Shown in pieces: positions 1 to 8,257 of a DNA stretch of 46,247 nucleotides (positions are counted from its first letter, which is position 1; each line of letters opens with the position of its first letter). Below the pieces are notes generated by a model. The model ran no database searches. It had not been told where the DNA came from and saw only the letters and a list, made by a program, of their open reading frames with translations. Made by a program: the position numbers and the translations under genes. The DNA is from Clostridia bacterium (GTDB lineage: Bacteria > Bacillota > Clostridia > TANB77 > CAG-508). The stretch is taken from NCBI GenBank assembly GCA_900754085.1, contig CAAEBO010000054.1, forward strand, positions 1-46,247, written 5' to 3'.

Positions 1-1
1 A

Positions 2-586
2 GAAAATAAAAGAATATATATATTGCTTTTAATTTGTTTACTTATTGGTATTGTTTTAGGGGTGTTCTTTATAAACAATTCCGATGAAGTGCAGAAAAAT
101 GAAGTTAATGAATATATAACTAATTTTGTAACTACATTAAAAAGTAATAACGCTATAGATAAAAATGAATTAATAAATGTATCTTTAAAAAGAAATATAT
201 TAATGGGAATAATATTATGGTTTATAGGATCTACTATTATAGGTTTACCACTAATATATTTTTTTATATTGTACAAAGGAATATGTATAGGCTATACAAT
301 ATCTGGAACAATATTAGCGCTAGGAACTGGAAAGGGAGTTATTTTTTGCTTAGGTAGTATTTTATTTCAAAATATTATATTTATTCCAGCACTATTTTTT
401 ATTACAGTAAGCAGTACAAAATTATGTTATGCAATTATGAAAAACAGAACCAAAGAAAACATAAAGTTGGAAATAGTAAAACATTCAATATTATCAGTAA
501 TAACAATAGTTTTATTTATGTTATCTTCATTATTAGAAGTATATATTTCAAGTAATTTACTTACATTTATAACAAAATATATTTAA
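2..586 (+). CDS. spoIIM: Stage II sporulation protein M (5' end outside the window)
   Basis: This is an integral membrane protein of the engulfment complex (SpoIID-SpoIIM-SpoIIP in Bacillus), which remodels peptidoglycan so that the mother cell can engulf the forespore. The frame is open from base 2 and has no convincing start, so the gene begins before the window; 194 codons are visible. Several hydrophobic segments can be seen, including an N-terminal one, the stretch containing GIILWFIGSTIIGLPL and the stretch containing GVIFCLGSILFQN. A glycine-rich TISGTILALGTGKG region separates two of them. The position just before xerD and deoB matches the Bacillus spoIIM-(fur)-xerD-drm order and supports the call. 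The membrane topology alone would not be specific. Confidence 0.8.
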   Translation, partial: ENKRIYILLLICLLIGIVLGVFFINNSDEVQKNEVNEYITNFVTTLKSNNAIDKNELINVSLKRNILMGIILWFIGSTIIGLPLIYFFILYKGICIGYTISGTILALGTGKGVIFCLGSILFQNIIFIPALFFITVSSTKLCYAIMKNRTKENIKLEIVKHSILSVITIVLFMLSSLLEVYISSNLLTFITKYI

Positions 587-596
587 TAATTAGTAA

Positions 597-624
597 AAAG
601 ATATTTACAATTCTTAATATCTTT
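597..624 (+). terminator. Hairpin after spoIIM, weak terminator
   Basis: A perfect 9-bp inverted repeat (AAAGATATT, 10-nt loop, AATATCTTT) starts 10 bases after the spoIIM stop. The stem is AT-rich and is not followed by a real T run, so termination is probably partial. Confidence 0.35.
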
Positions 625-637
625 GATATAACATATA

Positions 638-666
638 TAGTTTATGTAAATACATATTAGTATAAT
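638..666 (+). promoter_or_regulatory. Candidate sigma-A promoter of xerD
   Basis: TATAAT at 661-666 is preceded at 17 bp by a weak -35 (TAGTTT). It lies 42 bp upstream of the xerD start. The -10 is perfect and the -35 is poor. Confidence 0.4.
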
Positions 667-707
667 AAATATACATAAAATAAAAAAGCAGTAGAGGAGA
701 TAGTAGA

Positions 708-1589
708 ATGGAAAAAAGAATTAAACTTTTTTTAGAATTTTTACAAAAAGATAAAAAATTATCAAATAATACACTACAATCATATAAAAGAGATATAACT
801 CAATATGAATCATATATAAACGAAGAAAATTTACAATATTTAAAAGTTACAAATGAAGACATAAAAAAATATCTTGAAAACTTAAAAAATATTGGTAAAA
901 AAACTTCAACAATATCTAGAAATTTAGCATCAATAAGATCTTTTTATCAATATCTAGTAAGAACTAAAAAAGTAAAAGAAGATCCAACAGAGGGAATACA
1001 ATCTCCAAAAGTAGAAAAAAGAGTACCAAGTGTTTTAAGTTCTAAAGAAGTAGAACTATTATTAGAACAACCTAAAACAGTAGATTTAAAAGGAATTAGA
1101 GATAAAGCAATGCTAGAATTTGCTTATGCAACAGGTATGAGGGTAACAGAAATAATAAATTTAGATATAGATGATGTAAACTTAAAAGATGGATACGTTT
1201 CTTGTAGCAATGCAAACAAGCAAAGAAATATACCATTAGGAGCAATTTCTATTAATGCTTTAAAAGAATACATAAAAAAAGCAAGACCTTATTTAATAAA
1301 GAATGAAGACGAAAAATCTTTATTTGTAAATATAAATGGAAAAAGATTAACAAGACAAGGTTTTTGGAAAATAGTAAAATTTTATAAAGAACAAGCTCAT
1401 ATAGAAAAAGAAATTACGCCACATGTATTAAGACATTCTTTTGCAACACATTTATTACAAAATGGAGCAGACTTAAAAGCAATTCAAGTAATGCTTGGAC
1501 ATTCAGATATTTCTTCAACACAAGTATACATGCAATTCCAAGATGAAGGTCTTAAAAATATATATAAAAAAGCACATCCAAGAGCTTAA
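708..1589 (+). CDS. xerD: Site-specific tyrosine recombinase XerD
   Basis: This tyrosine recombinase resolves chromosome dimers at dif together with XerC. At 293 aa it has the normal Xer length. It has an N-terminal SAM-like core-binding domain (about 1-90) and a C-terminal catalytic domain (about 105-285). The catalytic set is complete: R145 (GMRVTE), K171 (NANKQR), H239 and R242 (HVLRHSF), H265 (LGHSDISS) and the nucleophile Y274 (TQVYMQ). A good ribosome site (GAGGAG, 8 bases before ATG) fixes the start. The neighbours spoIIM and deoB favour XerD over XerC or an integrase, and no phage genes are nearby. R145 uses an AGG codon, so AGG is arginine here. Confidence 0.93.
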   Translation: MEKRIKLFLEFLQKDKKLSNNTLQSYKRDITQYESYINEENLQYLKVTNEDIKKYLENLKNIGKKTSTISRNLASIRSFYQYLVRTKKVKEDPTEGIQSPKVEKRVPSVLSSKEVELLLEQPKTVDLKGIRDKAMLEFAYATGMRVTEIINLDIDDVNLKDGYVSCSNANKQRNIPLGAISINALKEYIKKARPYLIKNEDEKSLFVNINGKRLTRQGFWKIVKFYKEQAHIEKEITPHVLRHSFATHLLQNGADLKAIQVMLGHSDISSTQVYMQFQDEGLKNIYKKAHPRA

Positions 1590-1604
1590 TAAAAGTAAAA
1601 ATAG

Positions 1605-1665
1605 GTGAATGTAGAATTTTCTTAACGTATTAGTAAATGTAGAAAATTTTGCATTCACATTTTTT
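1605..1665 (+). terminator. Rho-independent terminator of xerD
   Basis: An 18-bp stem with two G-U pairs (arms 1605-1622 and 1641-1658) begins with GTGAATG and closes with CATTCAC. It is followed by a T run at 1660-1665. Confidence 0.8.
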
Positions 1666-1682
1666 ATATGTTGTGTTATACT
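1654..1682 (+). promoter_or_regulatory. Sigma-A promoter of the 775-aa gene
   Basis: TTCACA and TATACT are separated by 17 bp. The -35 lies inside the 3' arm of the xerD terminator. The expected transcription start, near 1689, falls on an in-frame GTG at 1690 and so rules that codon out as a translation start. Confidence 0.6.
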
Positions 1683-1710
1683 AATAAACGTGAATAACAT
1701 GGAGGTTAAT

Positions 1711-4038
1711 ATGAATAATCTTACAAGTGATGAAAAAATAAAGATACAAAAAAATTTAGAATATATAAACTTAAATTTAGATAATATACCAGAATTTATA
1801 AAAAATTATAAATTTATGGAATTTAGACCAACAAGAGGATTTAATGAAAATAAAAGTAGAGTATATAAATATTTAAATGTAAAAGATATACAAATATATA
1901 TAACTCCAAAAAATAAAATGGAATTGCTTTCTAAAAAATATGAAGAATGTAGCCAATTATATGATTATTTAAAGTTAGAAACAGAAGATGATATAGTAAA
2001 ACATAGTGTATTTTTAAAAATGCTAGATAAAATGAACATAAACGAGATAGAAAGATTAGAAGAGGAACAAGAAATTTTAAATGAAAAAGTTCCATTCGAA
2101 GTAAAATACAGTGAAAACTATCTTTGGCAAATTTATTATTCTGATATAACAAAACAATATTTTATGATGGTAACATTAGAAGATGAAGAATTCGAAGCGT
2201 TTTTTTATTTATTAAAAAAGCAAATAGAAGCATATAGCCAAAATAAAGATATATACATATATGTTCCTGTTTGCAACACAGAATATTCTGGTGATTTATT
2301 AACTAGAAACGAAATTACAGATATAGAAAATTACATATGGTTATTTACAAGAGATTGGCCATTTATTTATGAAGTATATGATAAATATGGAAATATGAAT
2401 TTGCACATTATAGGAAACACAATATGCTACGAAAAAATTAATAGTCATTATAAAATAATAATTACAAATGAAGAAGAAGCAATAAAATTCTTTAAGTTAA
2501 TTAAAGCATTATTTATTTTGCAAACAGAAACTAATGGTAAATATATATTTAAACCAAGAATAAAAAAAGATGGAAGTTTAGAATTTTTATACAATGAAGA
2601 TATAATAGAATATGAAAATTTAACAAGGTTTATAAAAGAAGAATTTTATAAAACAGATAATGAAATTAATTTAATTGTAGATAATTTAAATGAATGTGAA
2701 AGAAAAAAACAAAAATTAATAAAAGAAGAGCAAGAAAAAGTAAAAGAATTCCAAAGTAAAGAAAAAGAAATATCAATATATTTAGAATGTAAACGTACTA
2801 TATTTGGTAAAATTAAATTTTTTATGAAAAATAAAAAAAGGCTAAAAGGAAAAAACGAAAATATTTTACCTAAGAATGAAGAAGATGGAAAAGAAGAAAA
2901 TAAAGTAGAAGAAATTCTAAAAGAAGATGATGGAATAGATAGAGAAAAAGAATTTTTAACAATAGAAGATTTAGTCTTATTAATAAAAGCTTTTGAAAGA
3001 CAAGATAAGAGATTAAAAAATAGCGAAATGGATGTACGTGCTTTAGAAAATAAATTAAAAATTTTAGAAAGCAAAATAAAAAATGCAGAGTTATATTTAA
3101 AAGAGATAAATGATCACAACAAAAGCATTTTCGATTTCTGGAAATTTACGAATAAAGATAATAATTTAATATTATCAGAAGTAGATGCAAATGAAGAAGT
3201 AACAGTTAATAACTTGGAAATGACATTTGACTACTTAGAAGATTTAGAAGATCTTGGCAAAAATATGGATAAAGTTATAAGAAAAAAACTATCTAAAAAA
3301 GAATGTGACAGTATATTCTTAGCAACAACAGAAATTCTAGAATATATAAATATGATTAAAGGAAAAGACGAAATACAGGACCAAGAATTACAAGAACTAG
3401 AAAAAGAATTAAATGATATTAAAGAAAAAACTACAATTGTAAGTTCTTTATTTCCTAAAGAAGAATATGACATTTTTGGTGGGTTATCAGAAGATAAAAC
3501 TAAGATTAGAGTATTAGCTGGAAGAAAACATCGTGAGATAGAAAAAAATATGTATAGGGTAATAGATGTAAACAAAAATACTTCATTAGATAGGTTTAAA
3601 GAGAAGTTAAAAGTAATTGTAAATGATATAGAAAAGGCATTAACACAAGTAAAAGCACCAATTAATTTTTCATTATATATAGCAGAGAAGAATATTAATA
3701 AAGAAAATTTGGAAATTTATCATGTAAACCCTAAAGAAGCTATAAATGAAATAGAAGAGAATAATGATTATATTTGCAGAATAAATATAAAGAAAGGAAT
3801 GCCAATTATATTTTTAACAAATACAATTTATTATGATAATTATAATAAAACTCTGCCAGAGGGAATGGAATTAAATGACTTAGTTTTAATAGATAATTCT
3901 AAATTTGAATTTATAAAAAAGCAAAATGTATTTTTTAGAATGAATAAAGAAGTAAACAAATTTGAATATGAAAATTGTGAAATACATGTTAAAGAATATA
4001 ATATAAAGCTAAAAAAGGAGGCAAATAATGATAAATAG
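1711..4038 (+). CDS. Unrecognised 775-aa acidic coiled-coil protein
   Basis: I do not recognise a family. The ATG at 1711 is preceded by GGAGG, which is better than the in-frame GTG at 1690. No signal peptide or membrane segment is visible. Residues about 1-320 look globular, with aromatic clusters such as YLWQIYYSD and YIWLFTRDWPF. Residues about 325-380 and 430-485 are rich in K, E, Q and L and read as coiled coil. A very charged linker lies between them (around residues 400-430). A further helical stretch around residues 540-590 precedes a C-terminal globular part. The gene sits between xerD and deoB and overlaps deoB by 11 bases, so it is probably co-transcribed with deoB. It could be a structural or scaffolding protein. 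No nucleotide-binding motif is seen. Confidence 0.85.
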   Translation: MNNLTSDEKIKIQKNLEYINLNLDNIPEFIKNYKFMEFRPTRGFNENKSRVYKYLNVKDIQIYITPKNKMELLSKKYEECSQLYDYLKLETEDDIVKHSVFLKMLDKMNINEIERLEEEQEILNEKVPFEVKYSENYLWQIYYSDITKQYFMMVTLEDEEFEAFFYLLKKQIEAYSQNKDIYIYVPVCNTEYSGDLLTRNEITDIENYIWLFTRDWPFIYEVYDKYGNMNLHIIGNTICYEKINSHYKIIITNEEEAIKFFKLIKALFILQTETNGKYIFKPRIKKDGSLEFLYNEDIIEYENLTRFIKEEFYKTDNEINLIVDNLNECERKKQKLIKEEQEKVKEFQSKEKEISIYLECKRTIFGKIKFFMKNKKRLKGKNENILPKNEEDGKEENKVEEILKEDDGIDREKEFLTIEDLVLLIKAFERQDKRLKNSEMDVRALENKLKILESKIKNAELYLKEINDHNKSIFDFWKFTNKDNNLILSEVDANEEVTVNNLEMTFDYLEDLEDLGKNMDKVIRKKLSKKECDSIFLATTEILEYINMIKGKDEIQDQELQELEKELNDIKEKTTIVSSLFPKEEYDIFGGLSEDKTKIRVLAGRKHREIEKNMYRVIDVNKNTSLDRFKEKLKVIVNDIEKALTQVKAPINFSLYIAEKNINKENLEIYHVNPKEAINEIEENNDYICRINIKKGMPIIFLTNTIYYDNYNKTLPEGMELNDLVLIDNSKFEFIKKQNVFFRMNKEVNKFEYENCEIHVKEYNIKLKKEANNDK

Positions 4039-5206
4039 AACTATTATTATTGTTTTAGATAGTTTTGGAATTGGAGAATTACCCGATGCAGATAAATATG
4101 GTGATCTAGGAGCAAATACTTTAGGTCATATTTACGAAAAGGCTAAGCCTAGGTTAATTAATATGAAGAAATTAGGATTATATAATATAGATGGTTTAGA
4201 AATACCGGATAAAGAGAAAAATGTTATTGGAAATTTTTGTAAAGCAAAAGAAAAGAGTGAAGGAAAAAATAGCCCTGTAGGTCATTGGGAAATTGCAGGT
4301 TTTGTAAATGAAAGTCCATTTAAAACTTATCCAAATGGATTTCCGAAAGAAATGATAGAAGAGTTTAAAGAAAAGACGGGATTAGAAGGAACTTTATATA
4401 ATGGTGTAGGTTCTGGTACAGATTTATTAGAAAAATATGGTGAAGAACATATAAAGACTGGTTATCCAATTATATATACATCTGCAGATAGTGTATTTCA
4501 AATTGCAGCACATGAAGATGTAATTCCAGTAGACAGATTGTATGAAATATGCAAAATAGCTAGAGAAATGTTAAATAAAGAAGAATATAATATAGGAACA
4601 GTTATTGCAAGACCATTTATAGGTGATAAACCAAATAATTTTAAAAGAACATATAACAGAAAAGATTTTGAATCATCAAAGTTTGGAAAAACAATGTTAG
4701 ATGTATTATATGAAAATAAAGACGAAGTAGTAGCTATAGGTAAGATACAAGATTTATTTACTGGCAGAGGAATAAAAAAAGCAATTCATACAGAAGGAAA
4801 TGCAGATGGAATAGAAAAGACAATTCAAGAAATAAAGAATAATAAATCTGCTAAATTAATTTTTACAAATTTGGTGGATTTTGATATGTTGTATGGTCAT
4901 AGAAATAATGTAGAAGGATATGCCAAAGCATTAGAATATTTTGACAGTAAATTGCCCGAGATAATGCAAGAAATGAACAATGATGATTTGTTAATTATAA
5001 CAGCAGACCATGGTAATGATCCTTCAACTCCAAGTACAGATCATGATAGAGAATATATTCCTATTTTAATATATGGAAAAGATATAAAACAAGGTGTAAA
5101 CCTTGGAATAAGGGAAACATATGCAGATATATCTGCAACAATATTAGATATTTATAATTATTCTAAATTAAAGTATGGAGAAAGTTTTAAAAATTTAATA
5201 ATATAG
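4028..5206 (+). CDS. deoB: Phosphopentomutase
   Basis: This enzyme interconverts ribose-1-phosphate (or deoxyribose-1-phosphate) and the 5-phosphate, linking nucleoside salvage to the pentose phosphate pathway. The 392 aa match the usual length of DeoB, a member of the alkaline phosphatase superfamily. The N-terminal metal site is seen in VLDSFGIGELPDA (near residue 11). HWEIAGF follows at about 90, and the C-terminal metal ligands are in TADHGNDP and TDHDREYIP. The ATG follows AAAAAGGAGG inside the end of the preceding gene. This corresponds to drm in the Bacillus xerD-drm order. No purine nucleoside phosphorylase gene follows in the window. Confidence 0.95.
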   Translation: MINRTIIIVLDSFGIGELPDADKYGDLGANTLGHIYEKAKPRLINMKKLGLYNIDGLEIPDKEKNVIGNFCKAKEKSEGKNSPVGHWEIAGFVNESPFKTYPNGFPKEMIEEFKEKTGLEGTLYNGVGSGTDLLEKYGEEHIKTGYPIIYTSADSVFQIAAHEDVIPVDRLYEICKIAREMLNKEEYNIGTVIARPFIGDKPNNFKRTYNRKDFESSKFGKTMLDVLYENKDEVVAIGKIQDLFTGRGIKKAIHTEGNADGIEKTIQEIKNNKSAKLIFTNLVDFDMLYGHRNNVEGYAKALEYFDSKLPEIMQEMNNDDLLIITADHGNDPSTPSTDHDREYIPILIYGKDIKQGVNLGIRETYADISATILDIYNYSKLKYGESFKNLII

Positions 5207-5209
5207 TTC

Positions 5210-5238
5210 TTGCCAAATAATATAAAATATGCTAATAT
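5210..5238 (+). promoter_or_regulatory. Promoter of tRNA-Leu with a palindrome over the -10
   Basis: TTGCCA and TAATAT are separated by 17 bp. The -10 lies in an inverted repeat, TAATATG (5233-5239) and CATATTA (5247-5253). A second inverted repeat, AATGTGGTTT and AAGCCACATT (5254-5263 and 5271-5280), lies in the leader and ends 4 bases before the mature tRNA. Confidence 0.55.
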
Positions 5239-5284
5239 GTATTACGCATATTAAATGTGGTTTAAATAAAAAGCCACATTAAAT

Positions 5285-5371
5285 GCAGGTGTGGTGGAAT
5301 TGGTAGACGCGATAGACTCAAAATCTATTATAGGAAACTATGTGTGGGTTCGAGTCCCACCACCTGCACCA
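5285..5371 (+). tRNA. tRNA-Leu, anticodon CAA
   Basis: An 87-base class II tRNA with encoded CCA. The acceptor stem is GCAGGTG with CACCTGC, and the discriminator is A. The D arm contains TGGTAGACGC. The anticodon stem is ATAGA with TCTAT around the loop CTCAAAA, giving anticodon CAA, which reads UUG. A variable arm lies between the anticodon and T arms, as in leucine tRNAs. The T arm is GTGGG-TTCGAGT-CCCAC. Confidence 0.97.
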
Positions 5372-5386
5372 ACTAGAGAAGGTAAC

Positions 5387-5443
5387 GTACTTAAGATTTT
5401 CTTAGAATTTAAATTTGCTAGAAAATCTTAGGTACATTTTTTT
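5387..5443 (+). terminator. Terminator of tRNA-Leu
   Basis: A 16-bp stem (5387-5402 with 5420-5435, one G-U pair) opens with GTAC and is followed by a T run at 5437-5443. Confidence 0.85.
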
Positions 5444-5512
5444 ATTTTATAACATAAAAAAATAGATATTGTAAAAAATAGATATATCAAATTAAAATAT
5501 GGAGAGAAAAAA

Positions 5513-6283
5513 ATGAATATTTGGATAGTATTAATTCCATTTTTAGGAACAACTCTTGGATCTTCTTTAGTATTTTTTATGAGAAAACGTGAAATTAATA
5601 AAAAAGTACAGAAAATATTATTAGGATTCGCTTCTGGAGTAATGATTGCAGCATCAATATGGTCACTTATAATTCCAGCACTGGAAATGACGGAAGGAAA
5701 ATTTAAATGGATACCAGCATCTATTGGTTTCATGTTAGGAATAATTTTTTTACTTATTTTAGATAGTATAATTCCACATCAACACTTGGAAACAGAAAAA
5801 TCCGAAGGAATACATTTAAAATTAAAAAAGAGTACAAAATTAATATTAGCAGTTACACTTCATAACATTCCAGAAGGTATGGCTGTAGGAGTAGTATTTG
5901 CAGGGGCAATTATAGGGAATATAGACATAACGATAACTGGGGCAATTGCACTTGCAATAGGAATTGCAATTCAAAACTTCCCAGAAGGTGCTATAATTTC
6001 GATGCCATTAAAGGCAGATGGAATTTCTAAAACAAAGGCATTTTTGTATGGAACTTTATCTGGTATAGTAGAACCAATATTTGCAATGTTAACAATATTA
6101 TTTACTAAAGCTGTAATTCCAATATTACCATATATATTAACATTTTCAGCAGGAGCTATGATGTATGTAGTAATAGAAGAACTAATACCAGAATCACAAG
6201 CAGGAGAGCATAGTAATATAGGGACTATAGGAGTATCTTTAGGATTTATAATTATGATGATTTTAGATGTTTCGTTAGGCTAA
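5513..6283 (+). CDS. ZIP family divalent metal transporter
   Basis: This is a polytopic inner-membrane protein of 256 aa that probably imports zinc or a similar divalent cation. The two diagnostic metal-site helices are present: HNIPEGMAVGV (near residue 123) and QNFPEGAIISMP (near residue 157). A later IVEPIFAM helix also fits. A cytoplasmic loop between early helices contains the histidine-rich IPHQHLE. The ribosome site is GGAGAG before ATG. The gene appears monocistronic: it follows the tRNA terminator and ends at a bidirectional terminator. The bacterial GufA/ZupT branch is the closest fit. Metal specificity cannot be read from the sequence. Confidence 0.88.
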   Translation: MNIWIVLIPFLGTTLGSSLVFFMRKREINKKVQKILLGFASGVMIAASIWSLIIPALEMTEGKFKWIPASIGFMLGIIFLLILDSIIPHQHLETEKSEGIHLKLKKSTKLILAVTLHNIPEGMAVGVVFAGAIIGNIDITITGAIALAIGIAIQNFPEGAIISMPLKADGISKTKAFLYGTLSGIVEPIFAMLTILFTKAVIPILPYILTFSAGAMMYVVIEELIPESQAGEHSNIGTIGVSLGFIIMMILDVSLG

Positions 6284-6284
6284 A

Positions 6285-6312
6285 AAATACACACAATGAC
6301 ATGTGTGTATTT
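6285..6312. terminator. Bidirectional terminator between convergent genes
   Basis: A 10-bp stem, AAATACACAC with GTGTGTATTT, lies between the ZIP gene (+) and the 121-aa gene (-). It has A or T runs on both sides. Confidence 0.7.
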
Positions 6313-6320
6313 AATAATAT

Positions 6321-6686
6321 TTATTTAAAATCTATTTTAATACCAAATTCATCCAAAATATCGTTTAACCCCTGGTTTATTTCTTCTCTAGAATAATGAG
6401 AAGATTCTAAAGTTTCATCTGTTAATTTGTTTAATTTATCATAAAAATTTATAGCGATTGCAAGATGTTTTGGGTTTTGAACGTCAATTTTATCAAATAA
6501 TAAATTTTCAGCTTCATTAATTTTTTTCTCACAAATTAATTTATCTAGTAAATTATACAATTCGTCTGAAGATGAATTTACAATATTTTCTGGTAAATAT
6601 TCTGTTGTTGTTTGATTTAAGAAGACCTTTGCTAAAAATTCAATTAGGTCATCTATTTGATTTAATAACCAATCTTTTTTATACAT
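6321..6686 (-). CDS. DUF6483-like small protein
   Basis: A 121-aa soluble, helical and acidic protein. The opening MYKKDWLLNQIDDLIEFLA is typical of a family I know as DUF6483 from Clostridia, whose function is unknown; the assignment is from memory. Downstream it has short helical repeats resembling TPR-like hairpins (SSDELYNLLDKLICEKKINE and KHLAIAINFYDKL). The start is set by AAAGGAGT just upstream. It is monocistronic on the minus strand, convergent with the ZIP gene and divergent from the zinc-ribbon gene. Confidence 0.7.
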   Translation of the reverse strand: MYKKDWLLNQIDDLIEFLAKVFLNQTTTEYLPENIVNSSSDELYNLLDKLICEKKINEAENLLFDKIDVQNPKHLAIAINFYDKLNKLTDETLESSHYSREEINQGLNDILDEFGIKIDFK

Positions 6687-6789
6687 ATATAGTTACTCCT
6701 TTCGAAGAACATTTTAACATTTAATAAAATATTATACAAGAATAAAAATAAATGAAATATTAATTTTTTATTAATCTATATAAACTTAA

Positions 6790-6818
6790 TTGCTTTTTTA
6801 ATAAAAAGTATATATAAT
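6790..6818 (+). promoter_or_regulatory. Sigma-A promoter of the zinc-ribbon/DUF2085 pair
   Basis: TTGCTT and TATAAT are separated by 17 bp, 25 bp upstream of the start at 6844. Confidence 0.65.
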
Positions 6819-6843
6819 TAGGAAAAAAATAGGAGGAAAATGT

Positions 6844-7050
6844 ATGAGATGTCCAAGATGTGGAAGTGAAAATATATCAAGTATAATAAATACAAATACA
6901 CATACTAAAGGATTTGATGGTAGTGATGCATGTTGTGGCTATTTATTATTTGGTTGGCCAGGGATTTTATGTGGATTATGTAACACCGGAGATACGAAAA
7001 CAACAACAAGAACAACAAATATATGTAATGATTGTGGGAATAGATTTTAA
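6844..7050 (+). CDS. Small zinc-ribbon protein
   Basis: A 68-aa protein with CPRCGS at residues 3-8 and CNDCGNRF at the C-terminus. This is a split two-knuckle zinc ribbon. Between the knuckles lie a Cys pair (DACC) and a short hydrophobic hairpin, LLFGWPGILCGLC, which could touch the membrane. This LITAF-like layout suggests a membrane-associated zinc ribbon. AGGAGG lies 7 bases before the ATG. The stop codon shares its last A with the start codon of the next gene, so the two are translationally coupled. The function is unknown. Confidence 0.7.
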   Translation: MRCPRCGSENISSIINTNTHTKGFDGSDACCGYLLFGWPGILCGLCNTGDTKTTTRTTNICNDCGNRF

Positions 7051-7412
7051 TGAAGAAAAGTACACAAAGAAAAATATGGGCATGGTTTATGCGTTTGGGA
7101 AATAGATGCGGATGCCACCAAAGAGAAGACAGAAGTTTTAAAATAGGAGAATTCCAATTTCCTATTTGTAGTAGATGTACAGGAATATTATTGGGACAGA
7201 TTATTTCTATAATATTTATATTTACAAAGATTAATATTCCAATATATTTAGACTTTATATTTTTAGGAATAATGTTTTTAGATTGGTATATTCAATTTAA
7301 AAACATAAAAGAATCTACAAATATACGAAGATTATTAACAGGAACTTTGGCTGGAATAGCGCAAATAAATATAATATATCAAATTATAATATATATAATA
7401 AAACTATTTTAA
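7050..7412 (+). CDS. DUF2085 family membrane protein
   Basis: A 120-aa protein with the DUF2085 signature: CGCHQREDRSF at about residues 18-28, then FPICSRCTGILLGQ at about 37-50. These give a His/Cys-rich, probably metal-binding site close to the membrane. Three hydrophobic segments follow. The start codon overlaps the stop of the zinc-ribbon gene (TAATG), which suggests related roles. The family has no known function. The motif match is good. Confidence 0.75.
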   Translation: MKKSTQRKIWAWFMRLGNRCGCHQREDRSFKIGEFQFPICSRCTGILLGQIISIIFIFTKINIPIYLDFIFLGIMFLDWYIQFKNIKESTNIRRLLTGTLAGIAQINIIYQIIIYIIKLF

Positions 7413-7415
7413 GTA

Positions 7416-7444
7416 TTGAAAAAAATGTAAAATAGGGATAAAAT
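7416..7444 (+). promoter_or_regulatory. Sigma-A promoter of the CofE-like gene
   Basis: TTGAAA and TAAAAT are separated by 17 bp, starting 4 bases after the DUF2085 stop. Confidence 0.6.
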
Positions 7445-7476
7445 AACAAAAACAAAAGAAAGAAAGGTGGATTACA

Positions 7477-8187
7477 ATGGAATTTCATGCTAATGAAGGA
7501 AAAAAAGTAGAAATAGAAGTAAATGGAGAAGTTTATTTAAGACATGCAATAAAAACAAGATTTGTAAAACAAGGAGATAGTTATATAGATTTATTTAAAG
7601 AATATGTTTCACCTATATATCAAGAAGGAGATATAATATCAAGTAGTGAAAAAATAATTGCTTTATGCCAAAATAGAGTTTTAAAAAGAGAAGATATTAA
7701 AATAGGATTTTGGGCTAAATTTTTATCAAAATTTGCACATAAAACAACAGCTGGTGTTGGAGTAGGAGAACCAATAAAAATGCAATTTGCTATTAATCAA
7801 GTAGGTTTATTAAAAGTATTATGGGCAAGTATTGCAAGTGCTGTTACAAAACTATTTGGTAAAAAAGGTGTATTCTACGAAATAGTTGGACAAGAAGTAA
7901 GTGGACTAGATGGTTTTTACGATCATGTTTGGAAAGAATATGGAGATATTGGAATTTTACTTCCAGAAAATCCAACAAAAGTATGTGATGAAATACAAAA
8001 AGAATTAGGAATTTCTTGTATGATTGTAGATGCTAATGATTTAGGACAAGAAGTAATAGGGCATTCAAGCGATATAAAATTATCAGAAGAAGAATTAAAA
8101 GGATTAATAAAAGATAACCCAACAGGACAAGGTCATGAACAAACACCATTAATCTTAATAAGAAAGAAAACAGAAAACAAAGAATAA
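7477..8187 (+). CDS. CofE-like (F420-0:gamma-glutamyl ligase fold) protein
   Basis: A 236-aa soluble protein. The N-terminal half reads like the CofE family: an N-terminal strand leading to RFVKQGDSYIDLFKEY, then the diagnostic EGDIISSSEKIIALCQNR. The C-terminal half has a glycine-rich turn (GQEVSGLDGFYDHV) and ends in the strand TPLILIRKK. CofE adds glutamates to coenzyme F420. Homologues also occur in Firmicutes not known to make F420, where the substrate is unknown. No other F420 gene is in the window. The gene has its own promoter, a strong ribosome site (AAAGGTGG) and a terminator, so it is a single-gene unit. An amino acid ligase on another acceptor is an inference. Confidence 0.6.
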   Translation: MEFHANEGKKVEIEVNGEVYLRHAIKTRFVKQGDSYIDLFKEYVSPIYQEGDIISSSEKIIALCQNRVLKREDIKIGFWAKFLSKFAHKTTAGVGVGEPIKMQFAINQVGLLKVLWASIASAVTKLFGKKGVFYEIVGQEVSGLDGFYDHVWKEYGDIGILLPENPTKVCDEIQKELGISCMIVDANDLGQEVIGHSSDIKLSEEELKGLIKDNPTGQGHEQTPLILIRKKTENKE

Positions 8188-8202
8188 AAGACTATACTAT
8201 AT

Positions 8203-8232
8203 AAAAAGTCCATATTTAATATGGGCTTTTAA
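8203..8232 (+). terminator. Terminator of the CofE-like gene
   Basis: The stem AAAAGTCCAT with ATGGGCTTTT (one G-U pair) surrounds a short AT loop and ends in a T run. Confidence 0.65.
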
Positions 8233-8257
8233 TGTTTGATATTTTAAAGGGGAAAAT

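Noticed and set aside
708..1589. XerD as a phage or transposon integrase
   Set aside because: The length, the spoIIM/deoB context and the absence of att repeats or phage genes fit the chromosomal dimer-resolution enzyme.
5391..5431. Shared GATTTTCT/AGAAAATC terminator stems (5387, 34192 and partly 1605) as a mobile repeat
   Set aside because: The similarity is limited to an AT-rich stem of a kind expected by chance in terminators of this genome. Loops and flanks differ.
6914..7105. 63-codon frame overlapping the zinc-ribbon and DUF2085 genes
   Set aside because: It is in another frame of two genes with clear motifs and lacks a ribosome site.
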